The position numbers were made by a program, and so were the translations under genes. Positions 1 to 5,853 of a DNA stretch of 8,104 nucleotides are shown here, piece by piece (the first letter of the stretch is position 1; every line of letters starts with the position of its first letter). The stretch comes from Methanobacterium sp. (GTDB lineage: Archaea > Methanobacteriota > Methanobacteria > Methanobacteriales > Methanobacteriaceae): NCBI GenBank assembly GCA_028682985.1, contig JAJRAE010000051.1, forward strand, positions 1 to 8,104. The letters run 5' to 3'. The notes beneath the pieces were generated by a model, which worked only from the letters and a program-made list of their open reading frames with translations, was not told where the DNA came from and did not search any database.

Positions 1-14
1 ATGATTAAAGTTTT

Positions 15-518
15 TTATCCTTTTTCCACATAGTTATAGAATTTGATGGAATATCTAATGAACTCTGTGCGGGCGTTTATGTATTCACGAGCTTCTTCTA
101 CATCATTTGGATCATAATCCTTTTTGGATAATAATTCTTCAAATCTGCTACTTATATCTTCTTTTATAAAATTAAGGAGGAATTTAAGCAGTTCATCTAC
201 ATTTTCAGTGTCAATTGCCCTGTTAATCTTAGGGAGTATGGGGCCCCAGTCAGGATCTGCTGATTTTAGACCGGTGTATGATTTATCTTCATCTTTTCTA
301 TGCAATCGGACAGCTGTTTCAAAAAACCAGTAATCAGCCAGTTCAGCCGCATCACCACTAAGTTCTCTTACCAGCAGGGTTTTTTCAAAAGCATCTTTAA
401 GTTCTTCTTCTTCCGGGGATGATACATAAGGAAGAACATATTTAATATTCTCCATTTCTAAAGCTTTCTCAGCAGCTTTTACCAGGGGTCCATTCATACT
501 ATCCATATAAGGAGCCAT
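15..518 (-). CDS. DUF6448-like small helical protein
   Basis: A complete 167-residue protein of unknown function. I recognise the pattern of the DUF6448 family: an N-terminal DSMNGPLVKAAEKALE segment (residues 6-21) resembling the family's D-x-x-x-GPVV motif, a central AFEKTLLVRELSGDAAELAD segment (43-62) followed by YWFFETAVRLHR (63-74), YTGLK (81-85), and a C-terminal YDPNDVEEAREYINA segment (135-149). It is charged and mostly helical, with no signal peptide or membrane span, so it is probably cytoplasmic. The ATG start is supported by AGGTGAT six bases upstream. It is transcribed away from the neighbouring small acidic gene across a 170-base gap. No biochemical role can be given; family assignment is from memory of the motif pattern and is fairly secure. 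Confidence 0.75.
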   Translation of the reverse strand: MAPYMDSMNGPLVKAAEKALEMENIKYVLPYVSSPEEEELKDAFEKTLLVRELSGDAAELADYWFFETAVRLHRKDEDKSYTGLKSADPDWGPILPKINRAIDTENVDELLKFLLNFIKEDISSRFEELLSKKDYDPNDVEEAREYINARTEFIRYSIKFYNYVEKG

Positions 519-688
519 TTAAAATCACCTATTAAATTTAAGACGTTTTTTTCTCTAAAAGACCTTCAAGCAATCATTATTTTGTTTTTGTTTTATTTAG
601 AATTTTTGGTAATTGAGAGGTTCGATGGAATTACCTCCAAAAACTATAAATTTAAAATTTAATAAATTTAATTTAAGTGGTGATAATT
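519..688. promoter_or_regulatory. Divergent intergenic promoter region
   Basis: This 170-base gap lies between the divergent starts of the DUF6448-like gene and the first small acidic gene. On the plus strand a TATA box (TATAAATT, 645-652) follows an A-rich stretch that could serve as BRE, and would place the transcript start around 671-677, giving a very short leader before the GGTGAT at 679-684. On the minus strand no TATA box is convincing; TCTAAATA near 596-603 is the best candidate and would give a leader of about 50 bases. Inferred by eye. Confidence 0.5.
679..684 (+). promoter_or_regulatory. Ribosome binding site that fixes the start
   Basis: GGTGAT matches the complement of the archaeal 16S rRNA 3' end and lies four bases before ATG 689. 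An in-frame GTG at 677 would extend the protein by four residues, but the GTG overlaps this site, so ATG 689 is the better start. Confidence 0.75.
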
Positions 689-970
689 ATGGATAAAAAG
701 GCCGAAGAATTGTTGGAAAAATGTGAAAATATAGAAGACAGTAGTGTAATGGGTTCATGTAAGGTCATGTTAGATATGATGGCCAAAGAAAATGTGGCTA
801 TTGATGACAAACCCAGCGAAACATATCTGCAGATGGCAGAAACCTTATCACCTGGTGATGTTCCTAAAGTTCTGGAGTTAGCCCTTAAAATAGTTTCAAG
901 TGCAGATATAACTGACTCTGAATTAAAAGTTGCTGCCAGTAAGCTTATACGTGCTATAGAAATGAGCTAA
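689..970 (+). CDS. Small acidic two-cysteine protein, paralogue A
   Basis: A 93-residue protein I cannot assign to a named family. It is acidic (about 19 Asp/Glu against 11 Lys/Arg), predicted helical, and has no signal peptide or membrane span, so it is probably cytoplasmic. It has two cysteines (C12 and C24). The C-terminal third is the best conserved part relative to its neighbour at 1264-1548: DVP-x-VLE-x-ALKI (57-68) and a helix ending in LIR-x-x-E (87-91). ATG 689 is chosen over the in-frame GTG at 677 because of the GGTGAT site. It has its own TATA box at 645-652. The tandem paralogue shows a local duplication. Real coding status is supported by conservation between the two copies, with many substitutions being conservative. 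Confidence 0.8.
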   Translation: MDKKAEELLEKCENIEDSSVMGSCKVMLDMMAKENVAIDDKPSETYLQMAETLSPGDVPKVLELALKIVSSADITDSELKVAASKLIRAIEMS

Positions 971-1152
971 ATATTCCACAATTCTTTTATTTTTATTGTA
1001 TTAAATTCCTTTTTAATATAATTTATTAATAATTTCTTCATTTCATGTTAAATTGGTTATTAATTATTATTATAAAATAAAATATATCAAGCTTAATTTA
1101 AATTTTTCAATGATTTTATACAGGATACTATCTGAAAAGAATGCATTTATCT

Positions 1153-1180
1153 ATTTTATTACATTTTATTACATTTTTTT
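1153..1180 (+). repeat. Tandem 10-base repeat followed by T7
   Basis: ATTTTATTAC occurs twice back to back (1153-1172) and is followed by ATTTTTTT. The 10-base period places A/T tracts in helical phase, which can bend DNA, and the T7 could also stop transcription. In DNA this AT-rich it may be chance. Confidence 0.4.
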
Positions 1181-1221
1181 CAGGCTCTTATACTTCTATA
1201 TCATCTTATTTTTGGGCTAAA

Positions 1222-1257
1222 TTTAAATTCTTTTAATCACATATTAATATTCAGGTG
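1222..1257 (+). promoter_or_regulatory. Promoter and ribosome binding site of paralogue B
   Basis: A TATA-like TTTAAATT (1222-1229) lies about 42 bases before ATG 1264, nearly the same spacing as in paralogue A (44 bases). AGGTG (1253-1257) is the ribosome binding site and ends six bases before ATG 1264. This favours ATG 1264 over an in-frame GTG at 1255, which lies inside the site. Confidence 0.5.
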
Positions 1258-1263
1258 TTAACA

Positions 1264-1548
1264 ATGGATGAAAAAAGCGAAAAACTAATGGCTAAATGTG
1301 AGGAAATGAAGGATGATCCGACCCTAATAAAGGAATGCAAAGTTATGATAGATACAATGGTAGAAAAAGATGTAGTAATGGAAGATGATCCTAATCAGAC
1401 TTACACCAGTATGGCTCAGAATATTTCATCAGAAGATGTACCTCAAGTTCTAGAAATGGCCCTTAAGATTGCAAAAAGTAGTGAAATAAAAGATACTGAA
1501 TTGAAAATTGCAGCTGAACGATTGATTAGAACTCTAGAACCTTTATAA
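1264..1548 (+). CDS. Small acidic two-cysteine protein, paralogue B
   Basis: A 94-residue acidic protein (about 22 Asp/Glu against 13 Lys/Arg) of unknown family, paralogous to the gene at 689-970. Hand alignment gives about 45 identities over 93 positions with one single-residue gap between the cysteines. Both cysteines are kept (C12, C25, followed by KVM), as are TY near residue 47, the DVP-x-VLE-x-ALKI block (58-69) and the C-terminal LIR-x-x-E. No signal peptide or membrane segment is visible. The start at ATG 1264 rests on AGGTG at 1253-1257 and on alignment with paralogue A at its MD start. Its end faces the convergent ACT-DUF5612 gene across 38 bases. It has its own TATA-like box, so the two copies can be regulated separately. 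Confidence 0.8.
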   Translation: MDEKSEKLMAKCEEMKDDPTLIKECKVMIDTMVEKDVVMEDDPNQTYTSMAQNISSEDVPQVLEMALKIAKSSEIKDTELKIAAERLIRTLEPL

Positions 1549-1573
1549 AGAATTTTATTGATTCGTTTTATAA

Positions 1574-1595
1574 AGATTTTTTTCTTTTAAAATCT
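1574..1595 (+). terminator. T-tract hairpin between convergent genes
   Basis: Inverted arms AGATTTT (1574-1580) and AAAATCT (1589-1595) flank a T-rich loop; the run from 1577 to 1583 is T7, followed by C and T4. An oligo-T run is the usual archaeal termination signal, so this probably ends the paralogue B transcript. It overlaps the stop codon of the convergent minus-strand gene. Confidence 0.5.
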
Positions 1596-2243
1596 ATTCT
1601 TTCCAATTTTTTTTATATCAAATATAGCTGTCTCAGCCACAGCCATAACAGCCATAACACCGGCCTGAACCGGGTCAGTGACCACCAGATCTGCCTTTTC
1701 AGTTACACTACCCGGCATATTCAGGCTGATTATTAAAACATCGTGATCCTTTCTGATCTCGTCTATTGCCCTTGATATTTTTCCACCCATTAGTGAGCCG
1801 GCCAGTACAAGAGCTTCTACCCTGGGCAATCTCCCCACGGCAGAAACAGCCTCTGCAAGTTCATCCTCTCCCACCAGGGGGATAGTATCCACACTTATCC
1901 GTTCGCCCCTTATGTTGTGACGATCAGATTCGGTGATTGCTCCCTGGGCCACCATGGCTACCTGAGCACCGCCGCCTATTATAATTATCCTTTTACCATA
2001 GATTTCACCCATGGAACGGTGCACTTTTACGCTGATGACTTCTTTGAAGTTTTTAATGTTCTCAATGAACTTCTCTACATTGTGCACGCATTCCAGTTCC
2101 ATGTAGATGGATGCAGTTTGAATATTTTCCATAAATAAATAAGTATAAGTAATATTTATACCGCATTTAGCCATCATATCAGTTATATCTCTTAATACGC
2201 CTGGCTTATTCTGGGCTTTTATATTTATTGCTATTTCCTTCAT
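1587..2243 (-). CDS. ACT domain protein with DUF5612 domain
   Basis: A 218-residue protein of a family conserved in methanogens. Residues 1-76 form an ACT domain, a small ligand-binding fold often used for amino-acid sensing; the start IKAQNKPGVLRDIT (8-21) is the typical first strand, loop and helix. Residues 84-217 match DUF5612: RIIIIGGGAQVA (85-96), SDRHNIRGERISVDTIPLVG (106-125), LVLAGSLMGG (145-154), ISLNMPGSV (172-180) and VVTDPVQAGVMAVMA (187-201). The glycine-rich stretch suggests a nucleotide- or effector-binding fold, but no reaction is known. It is cytoplasmic. A weak AGGA lies upstream of the ATG. It follows the isomerase gene on the same strand after 56 AT-rich bases, so it may be co-transcribed or have its own promoter. 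Family identity is secure; function is not. Confidence 0.88.
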   Translation of the reverse strand: MKEIAINIKAQNKPGVLRDITDMMAKCGINITYTYLFMENIQTASIYMELECVHNVEKFIENIKNFKEVISVKVHRSMGEIYGKRIIIIGGGAQVAMVAQGAITESDRHNIRGERISVDTIPLVGEDELAEAVSAVGRLPRVEALVLAGSLMGGKISRAIDEIRKDHDVLIISLNMPGSVTEKADLVVTDPVQAGVMAVMAVAETAIFDIKKIGKNRF

Positions 2244-2299
2244 TTTATAATCCTTTTAAAGGTGAAAATTAGTTTAATTTTTGATAATTTATTATTTAA

Positions 2300-3028
2300 T
2301 TAAAATTTTTCCCATATCCATTCATATTCCTGGGGCCGGTTTAGATATTCTAATTTTTCCGGTTCACGAATCAATCCATACATCTCTTTATTTTTATAAT
2401 AGCCCAGTTCTTTAATATTTGTTGGTTTGAGATTTCTTAGTTCCGGCAGATCTGCATAATTTTCATTTTTGATGAGTTTACCAGTATTGAATTCGTAATA
2501 GGCCGCACCTTCACAATTCCGGTAAGGATCGTAAATTGATGAAAACTGGTTTGAAACCCAGTTTGCCATTTTTAGTTCTTTATTTGAGGGGTTGATTGTT
2601 ACATGGCCATAATTTGGTGGTACGATTACTTTATCCCCTTCTTTAGCTTCAATAAGTATTACATCGGTTACCCGGGATTTTTCAGATTTCTGCAGTAAAT
2701 AATGGGCTTCTCCACTTAAAACTTCATAAACCTCAGGATAAGTGTAGTTGGAATTATCAATTAGGGGATGGTAGTGTCCTGCGGTTTTCACATATTCCAC
2801 TCCCAAGTTTGAGGGAGGAATTATGGTTATATCGTATCTTATATTGTTCTCCAAAATATGGGAATGATCTTTCTGGGAGTAGTAAAGATCACGATACATG
2901 TAATATAAATCTGTTAATTCAGTTGTCTCCAGCCACCTCTTATCATATACAACTTCTTTCATATCAGCCAGCTTTCTGATATCTGGTTTAACCTTTTTTC
3001 CAGCAAATTCAAGTAGTCTATTCTCCAT
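2300..3028 (-). CDS. Cupin-type glucose-6-phosphate isomerase
   Basis: A 242-residue archaeal glucose-6-phosphate isomerase of the cupin (PF06560-like) class, interconverting glucose 6-phosphate and fructose 6-phosphate in sugar metabolism in the cytoplasm. The core motif is TAGHYH (82-87), then YPEVYEVLSGEAHYLLQ (97-113), then EGDKVIVPPNYGHVTIN (130-146). By comparison with the Pyrococcus furiosus enzyme the metal ligands should be H85, H87, E99 and H142. The HYH-to-Glu spacing is about five residues longer than in Pyrococcus, and the protein extends past that enzyme's roughly 190 residues with a tail rich in Tyr and Trp ending WIWEKF. The ATG has GGTGA six bases upstream. A TATA-like TTTAAATA (plus 3076-3083) and two TTTAGATTAA repeats lie upstream. 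This class is a separate fold from the usual Pgi enzyme. Confidence 0.88.
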   Translation of the reverse strand: MENRLLEFAGKKVKPDIRKLADMKEVVYDKRWLETTELTDLYYMYRDLYYSQKDHSHILENNIRYDITIIPPSNLGVEYVKTAGHYHPLIDNSNYTYPEVYEVLSGEAHYLLQKSEKSRVTDVILIEAKEGDKVIVPPNYGHVTINPSNKELKMANWVSNQFSSIYDPYRNCEGAAYYEFNTGKLIKNENYADLPELRNLKPTNIKELGYYKNKEMYGLIREPEKLEYLNRPQEYEWIWEKF

Positions 3029-3040
3029 TTGGATTCACCA

Positions 3041-3083
3041 TTTAGATTAAATCAATTTTAGATTAACAAAAATAGTATTTAAA
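3041..3083 (-). promoter_or_regulatory. Isomerase promoter with a direct repeat
   Basis: Reading on the minus strand, a TATA-like TTTAAATA (plus 3076-3083) would start transcription near 3055. The sequence TTTAGATTAA, as read on the plus strand, occurs twice (3041-3050 and 3057-3066), 16 bases apart, covering the predicted start and leader. These could be regulator half-sites. Inferred by eye. Confidence 0.4.
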
Positions 3084-3134
3084 TTCTATATGTTTCTGAT
3101 TGCATAATAATTTCACTATTATAATAAATTAATA

Positions 3135-3150
3135 GGGATAAAAATTTTAA
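3135..3150 (-). terminator. T-tract after the flavin-binding protein gene
   Basis: On the minus strand a T5 tract (plus A run 3140-3144) lies about a dozen bases past the stop of the gene at 3156-3617. It is a plausible weak oligo-T terminator; no strong hairpin precedes it. Confidence 0.3.
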
Positions 3151-3155
3151 TTCGA

Positions 3156-3617
3156 TCAATGTCCTGATTTCTTACCGGTTATTTCATCTATTTTTAGTTC
3201 CAGGAGATTTATATTATTCATCTTTTTTCTATCAAGATTTAAGTTTTGATCTGGAGCGTATTTATCTATTAGTATGTTCAGAGCTTCACTTTTATCAGTG
3301 AAATTTTCCAAGAATTTAATTTTGCCCCAGCCGATGATACTATAATATTTCATACCGTACTGGCAGGGTTGTTCTGCCCGAATGAGTTCTGTTTTACAGT
3401 CAATTTGAAAACAGACCTGATTATTCTTTTTCAATGCTTCAATTTTTCGCCCTTCTGATGCAGAATGTAAATATATGCATCCATCCAGATATCCGAAGTT
3501 CATCGGCACTATATACGGTTTATTTCCGTCAATTAGTCCAATTCTACATATTAATGCCCTTTTCAATATTTTATCAAGGAGAGAGGGGTCATCAATCTCC
3601 TTATCACTTCTTCTCAT
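3156..3617 (-). CDS. Pyridoxamine 5'-phosphate oxidase-like flavin-binding protein
   Basis: A 153-residue protein of the pyridoxamine 5'-phosphate oxidase-like (NimA/FMN-binding split-barrel) superfamily. The pattern is typical: an N-terminal MRRSDKEIDD, then CRIGLIDGNKPYIVPMNFGY (24-43), IYLHSASEGRKIEALKKN (48-65), VCFQID (68-73), YYSIIGWGKIKFLE (91-104) and the C-terminal TGKKSGH. Members bind FMN or related cofactors and often act as small reductases; the substrate is unknown, and pyridoxamine phosphate itself is unlikely for this subgroup. It is cytoplasmic. The start has no clear GGTGA site, but the MRR beginning fits family members. A TATA-like TTTATAAT (plus 3643-3650) 33 bases from the ATG would give a nearly leaderless message. 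It lies 60 bases after the response regulator on the same strand. Confidence 0.85.
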   Translation of the reverse strand: MRRSDKEIDDPSLLDKILKRALICRIGLIDGNKPYIVPMNFGYLDGCIYLHSASEGRKIEALKKNNQVCFQIDCKTELIRAEQPCQYGMKYYSIIGWGKIKFLENFTDKSEALNILIDKYAPDQNLNLDRKKMNNINLLELKIDEITGKKSGH

Positions 3618-3636
3618 AAAAAGATGACCGTGATGG

Positions 3637-3653
3637 TTTTTTATTATAAAAAA
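3637..3653 (-). terminator. 17-base perfect A/T palindrome between regulator and flavin gene
   Basis: TTTTTTAT and ATAAAAAA flank a single central T. On the minus strand it yields a T6 tract 25 bases past the response regulator stop, so it may terminate that transcript. It also contains the TATA-like TTTATAAT that could drive the next gene. Both roles are inferred. Confidence 0.4.
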
Positions 3654-3677
3654 GAGTAGTTTTTAAATTCTATTAAA

Positions 3678-4532
3678 TTAATACAGCTGGAATATACATA
3701 TAGGCGATCCTTCGGCTATGGTTTTGTCTCTATCCATCTTACCCTCAATGTTGGTCCAGTTTAAACTGTGATTTATTATTGCCTGGCAGTTAAGACAGAA
3801 TATGGGTTTCTTCTCGGCTTCAGTTTTCCAGGGGCAGTTTAAGAAGTTTATACGATAACCTTCTTTATCATAATCTGTTTTACTCCTGATTCCAAAGCCC
3901 AACAGCAGATCTGAAAGATAGTTTAAGTAAGCTTCGAAAATGTCTTTGATATCGTCAGTTTCATAATTTAATCCCAATTCTTCCATTTTGTCGTCGAAAC
4001 TGGGCAGCTCTTCTTCTATTCTTTGGGAGAATATGTTTAATAGTGTTTCTTTAATATCATCATCTGAGTAATCGCCGTAGTCGTTCATTGATTTCTGTAC
4101 CAGGTCATAAAAATCAGTGAGAACCCTCTTTTTAATGGCATCTCTCCTCTTTTTCTCTGAATTATGTTTATACAGGGCCATTTTAATGTTGGCATTTACT
4201 TCTCCTTCCCGGAATGGCTTTAAAATGTACCCATATGGTTCTGTTTCTTGAGCTCTTTTAAGTACTTCATCATTAGAATAGGCGGTGAGGTAAATTATGG
4301 GAATGTCTACATTTTCCCTTATCCTTTGAGCGGCTTCAATTCCATCCATATCTCCTTTCAATACTATGTCCATTAATATTAAGTCTGGTTCATATTTTTC
4401 AGCATTTTTAACTGCATCTTCTCCAGTATCAACCCAGTCAACCACTTCATAGCCCCAGTTTTGCAGTTTACGCTTGATAAGCATGGCCAGTATGCTTTCA
4501 TCTTCTACTACCATAATTCTCTCACCGGACAT
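3678..4532 (-). CDS. Response regulator with methanogen output domain 1
   Basis: A 284-residue response regulator. Residues 4-120 are a receiver domain: acidic pair E10-D11, phosphoacceptor D55 (LILMDIVL), T83 and K105-P106. A charged helical linker follows (125-180). The C-terminal region (about 135-284) resembles the methanogen output domain 1: it ends with a conserved-looking cysteine set, C233 (NCPW), C246 and C249 (CLNC), and C279 (SPICIF), recalling the cysteine layout of V4R-like ligand-binding domains. There is no helix-turn-helix, so output is probably protein- or ligand-mediated rather than direct DNA binding. Its ATG overlaps the kinase stop by one base (TAATG), and GGGGAG lies six bases upstream. 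A second in-frame ATG (M7, plus 4514) has its own GGTGA, so either start is possible. It is the obvious partner of the upstream kinase. Confidence 0.85.
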   Translation of the reverse strand: MSGERIMVVEDESILAMLIKRKLQNWGYEVVDWVDTGEDAVKNAEKYEPDLILMDIVLKGDMDGIEAAQRIRENVDIPIIYLTAYSNDEVLKRAQETEPYGYILKPFREGEVNANIKMALYKHNSEKKRRDAIKKRVLTDFYDLVQKSMNDYGDYSDDDIKETLLNIFSQRIEEELPSFDDKMEELGLNYETDDIKDIFEAYLNYLSDLLLGFGIRSKTDYDKEGYRINFLNCPWKTEAEKKPIFCLNCQAIINHSLNWTNIEGKMDRDKTIAEGSPICIFQLY

Positions 4533-5578
4533 TATATACTCCCCTTGTATTCCAATTCTTTAAATGTTATTTTAAATTCCGTCCCCTTTTCATTGTTGAG
4601 CTCTAATTTACCATCAATTTGATTTGTTAAACTGTTAACCAGCTCTAATCCCAATGAATCCGTATTTTTATAGTCTACATTTGATGGGAACCCTATTCCA
4701 TCATCCTTAAGTATGAAAGTGAATATGTCCCCATCTTTATAAATTCTCAGCGTTATAGTTCCTTTTCTATCTCCAGGGAAGGCATGTTTTATGCTGTTGG
4801 TCATAAGTTCATTGGTGATTAGTCCTAGAGGTATGGCGATATTAATATCTAGGAGGATGTTAGCTGCGTCGATTTTTAACTTTATTCTTTCCGGGGCAAC
4901 TGCATATACATCCAGCAGTTCAGAAGCTAAGCTAGATATGTAATCTCCAAAATCTATGTTCTTAAGATCAGTTGATTGATACAATCTTTCATGTATTATG
5001 GCCATTGAATCAGCCCGTGTTCGACTTTCTCGGAAGAAATCCAGATCTGCTTTGTCCTTGATGTAATAGGATTGCAGTTCCAACAGGCTGGATATGATCA
5101 TCAGGTTGTTTTTAACCCGGTGATGGATCTCCTTGAGGAGCATTTCTTTTTCTTTCAATGCCTTTGCTAGTTCATTCCTGCTTTCAATAAGCTCTTCCAG
5201 TTCATCTTTTTCAATAAGAGCCCTTTGAATTGCAGGAACTAGTTTTGTAAGGTTATTTTTAAAAACATAATCTTTAGCACCCAACTTAAGCATTTCCACT
5301 GCATATTCATGGCCGATTTTTCCGCTTACGAAAATAAATGGGATACGTGGTGCTTTACTTCGGGCTATTTTAAGGGCTGATACTCCATCAAAGGTGGGGA
5401 GTGAATGATCTGCTAATATTATATCTGGTTTTAAATCTTCCAGTTCCTTTATAAAATCAGTTTCTGTTTCCACTCGACGAGATTTGAATTTTAATCCTTC
5501 TCTTCGCATTTCATATTCTGTTAGTTCTGCGTCGAGTTCCACATCTTCCAGTATAAGAACTTTAAGTTCTTCTTCCAT
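4532..5578 (-). CDS. Hybrid histidine kinase: receiver, HisKA_2, HATPase
   Basis: A 348-residue soluble histidine kinase. Residues 5-120 form a receiver domain with acidic pair E11-D12, phosphoacceptor D57 (ADHSLP), S85 and K107. A coiled-coil-like charged stretch (123-150) leads into HisKA_2 dimerisation with IHHRVKNNL (151-159), H152 being the likely phosphorylated residue. The ATP-binding domain has an N box (ITNELMTNSIKHAF, 254-267), DDGIGF (292-297), and a SLGLELV G2-type motif (308-314). There is no membrane segment and no PAS, GAF or other sensor domain. The input probably comes by phosphotransfer to the receiver from another kinase, or by protein contact. Translation is coupled to the downstream response regulator by a one-base overlap. 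The start has only a weak ribosome binding site, and a TATA-like TTATAAAA (plus 5603-5610) is very close, suggesting a short leader. Confidence 0.9.
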   Translation of the reverse strand: MEEELKVLILEDVELDAELTEYEMRREGLKFKSRRVETETDFIKELEDLKPDIILADHSLPTFDGVSALKIARSKAPRIPFIFVSGKIGHEYAVEMLKLGAKDYVFKNNLTKLVPAIQRALIEKDELEELIESRNELAKALKEKEMLLKEIHHRVKNNLMIISSLLELQSYYIKDKADLDFFRESRTRADSMAIIHERLYQSTDLKNIDFGDYISSLASELLDVYAVAPERIKLKIDAANILLDINIAIPLGLITNELMTNSIKHAFPGDRKGTITLRIYKDGDIFTFILKDDGIGFPSNVDYKNTDSLGLELVNSLTNQIDGKLELNNEKGTEFKITFKELEYKGSI

Positions 5579-5632
5579 GCAACCAACTTCTTATAATAAA
5601 TATTTTATAATTCATCTTAATATGTGATCGCC

Positions 5633-5654
5633 ATTTCATGTTATAAAATGAAAT
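5633..5654. repeat. Inverted repeat around a TATA-like box (kinase side)
   Basis: Arms ATTTCAT (5633-5639) and ATGAAAT (5648-5654) flank eight bases holding a TATA-like element that reads TTTATAAC on the minus strand. If used, it would start a kinase transcript near 5617. A regulator bound to the arms would cover the box. Confidence 0.4.
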
Positions 5655-5660
5655 ATTACC

Positions 5661-5686
5661 ATACAACTATAAAAATACTGTTGTAT
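5661..5686. repeat. Inverted repeat ATACAAC/GTTGTAT
   Basis: Perfect 7-base arms (5661-5667 and 5680-5686) flank 12 bases that begin with TATAAAAA. It may be an operator; the arms are more GC-bearing than the surrounding DNA, so chance is less likely than for pure A/T repeats. Confidence 0.45.
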
Positions 5687-5805
5687 CTGACATCAATCTT
5701 GATACTTATATAAAATTTCTTATACCAATAATTTGTATCTTAATATTAATTTTATAATCACATGTCCCTAATCCATACTCAATTTAAAAAATACATAAAT
5801 ATACG

Positions 5806-5819
5806 AACGAACGTTAGTT
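5806..5819 (+). promoter_or_regulatory. Operator copy 1 of the TetR promoter
   Basis: AACGAACGTTAGTT, a 14-base near-palindrome centred on AACGTT with one mismatched pair (positions 4 and 11). It abuts the TATA box TTTATATA at 5819-5826, where a bound repressor would hinder TBP or TFB. The same 14 bases recur at 5854-5867. Confidence 0.7.
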
Positions 5820-5826
5820 TTATATA
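5819..5826 (+). promoter_or_regulatory. TATA box of the TetR operon
   Basis: TTTATATA matches the archaeal TATA consensus. Transcription would start about 25 bases downstream, near 5845-5850, giving a leader of roughly 40 bases before ATG 5889. Confidence 0.6.
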
Positions 5827-5853
5827 CCACATTTTAATAATTCAATAGATAAA

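Larger units (their letters stand above)
971..1263. other. AT-rich intergenic region between the paralogues
   Basis: A 293-base gap without a supportable ORF. T-rich stretches at 982-995 could terminate paralogue A. A short palindrome TTATTAATAA lies at 1023-1032. A tandem repeat of ATTTTATTAC (1153-1162 and 1163-1172) runs into a T7 tract at 1174-1180. The last 45 bases hold the paralogue B promoter. Otherwise it is low-complexity A/T sequence in which I see no RNA gene. Confidence 0.55.

Noticed and set aside
124..333. Plus-strand ORF of 69 codons
   Set aside because: It lies wholly antisense within the DUF6448-like gene, has low-complexity Ser/Leu composition and no ribosome binding site.
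625..696. Short plus-strand ORF of 23 codons with GAGAGG just upstream of its ATG, ending inside the start of paralogue A
   Set aside because: The best TATA box for paralogue A (645-652) lies inside it, so the usual transcript would not include its start, and its residues are those of AT-rich promoter DNA. It could be a leader peptide only if a further upstream promoter exists.
689..1548. Assignment of the small paralogues to the archaeal UPF0147 family
   Set aside because: Length and a helical C-terminus ending in Leu-Ile...Glu are similar, but the family's characteristic Pro-x-x-Ile/Ala-Arg segments are missing and I could not align the rest.
1917..2138. Plus-strand ORF of 73 codons
   Set aside because: It is antisense to the well-supported ACT-DUF5612 gene and resembles no family.
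3104..3122. Small inverted repeat ATAATA/TATTAT between the isomerase and flavin genes
   Set aside because: It is pure A/T, only six bases per arm, and not followed by a good T-tract; likely chance.
3434..3619. Plus-strand ORF of 61 codons
   Set aside because: It is antisense within the flavin-binding protein gene, with no recognisable domain.
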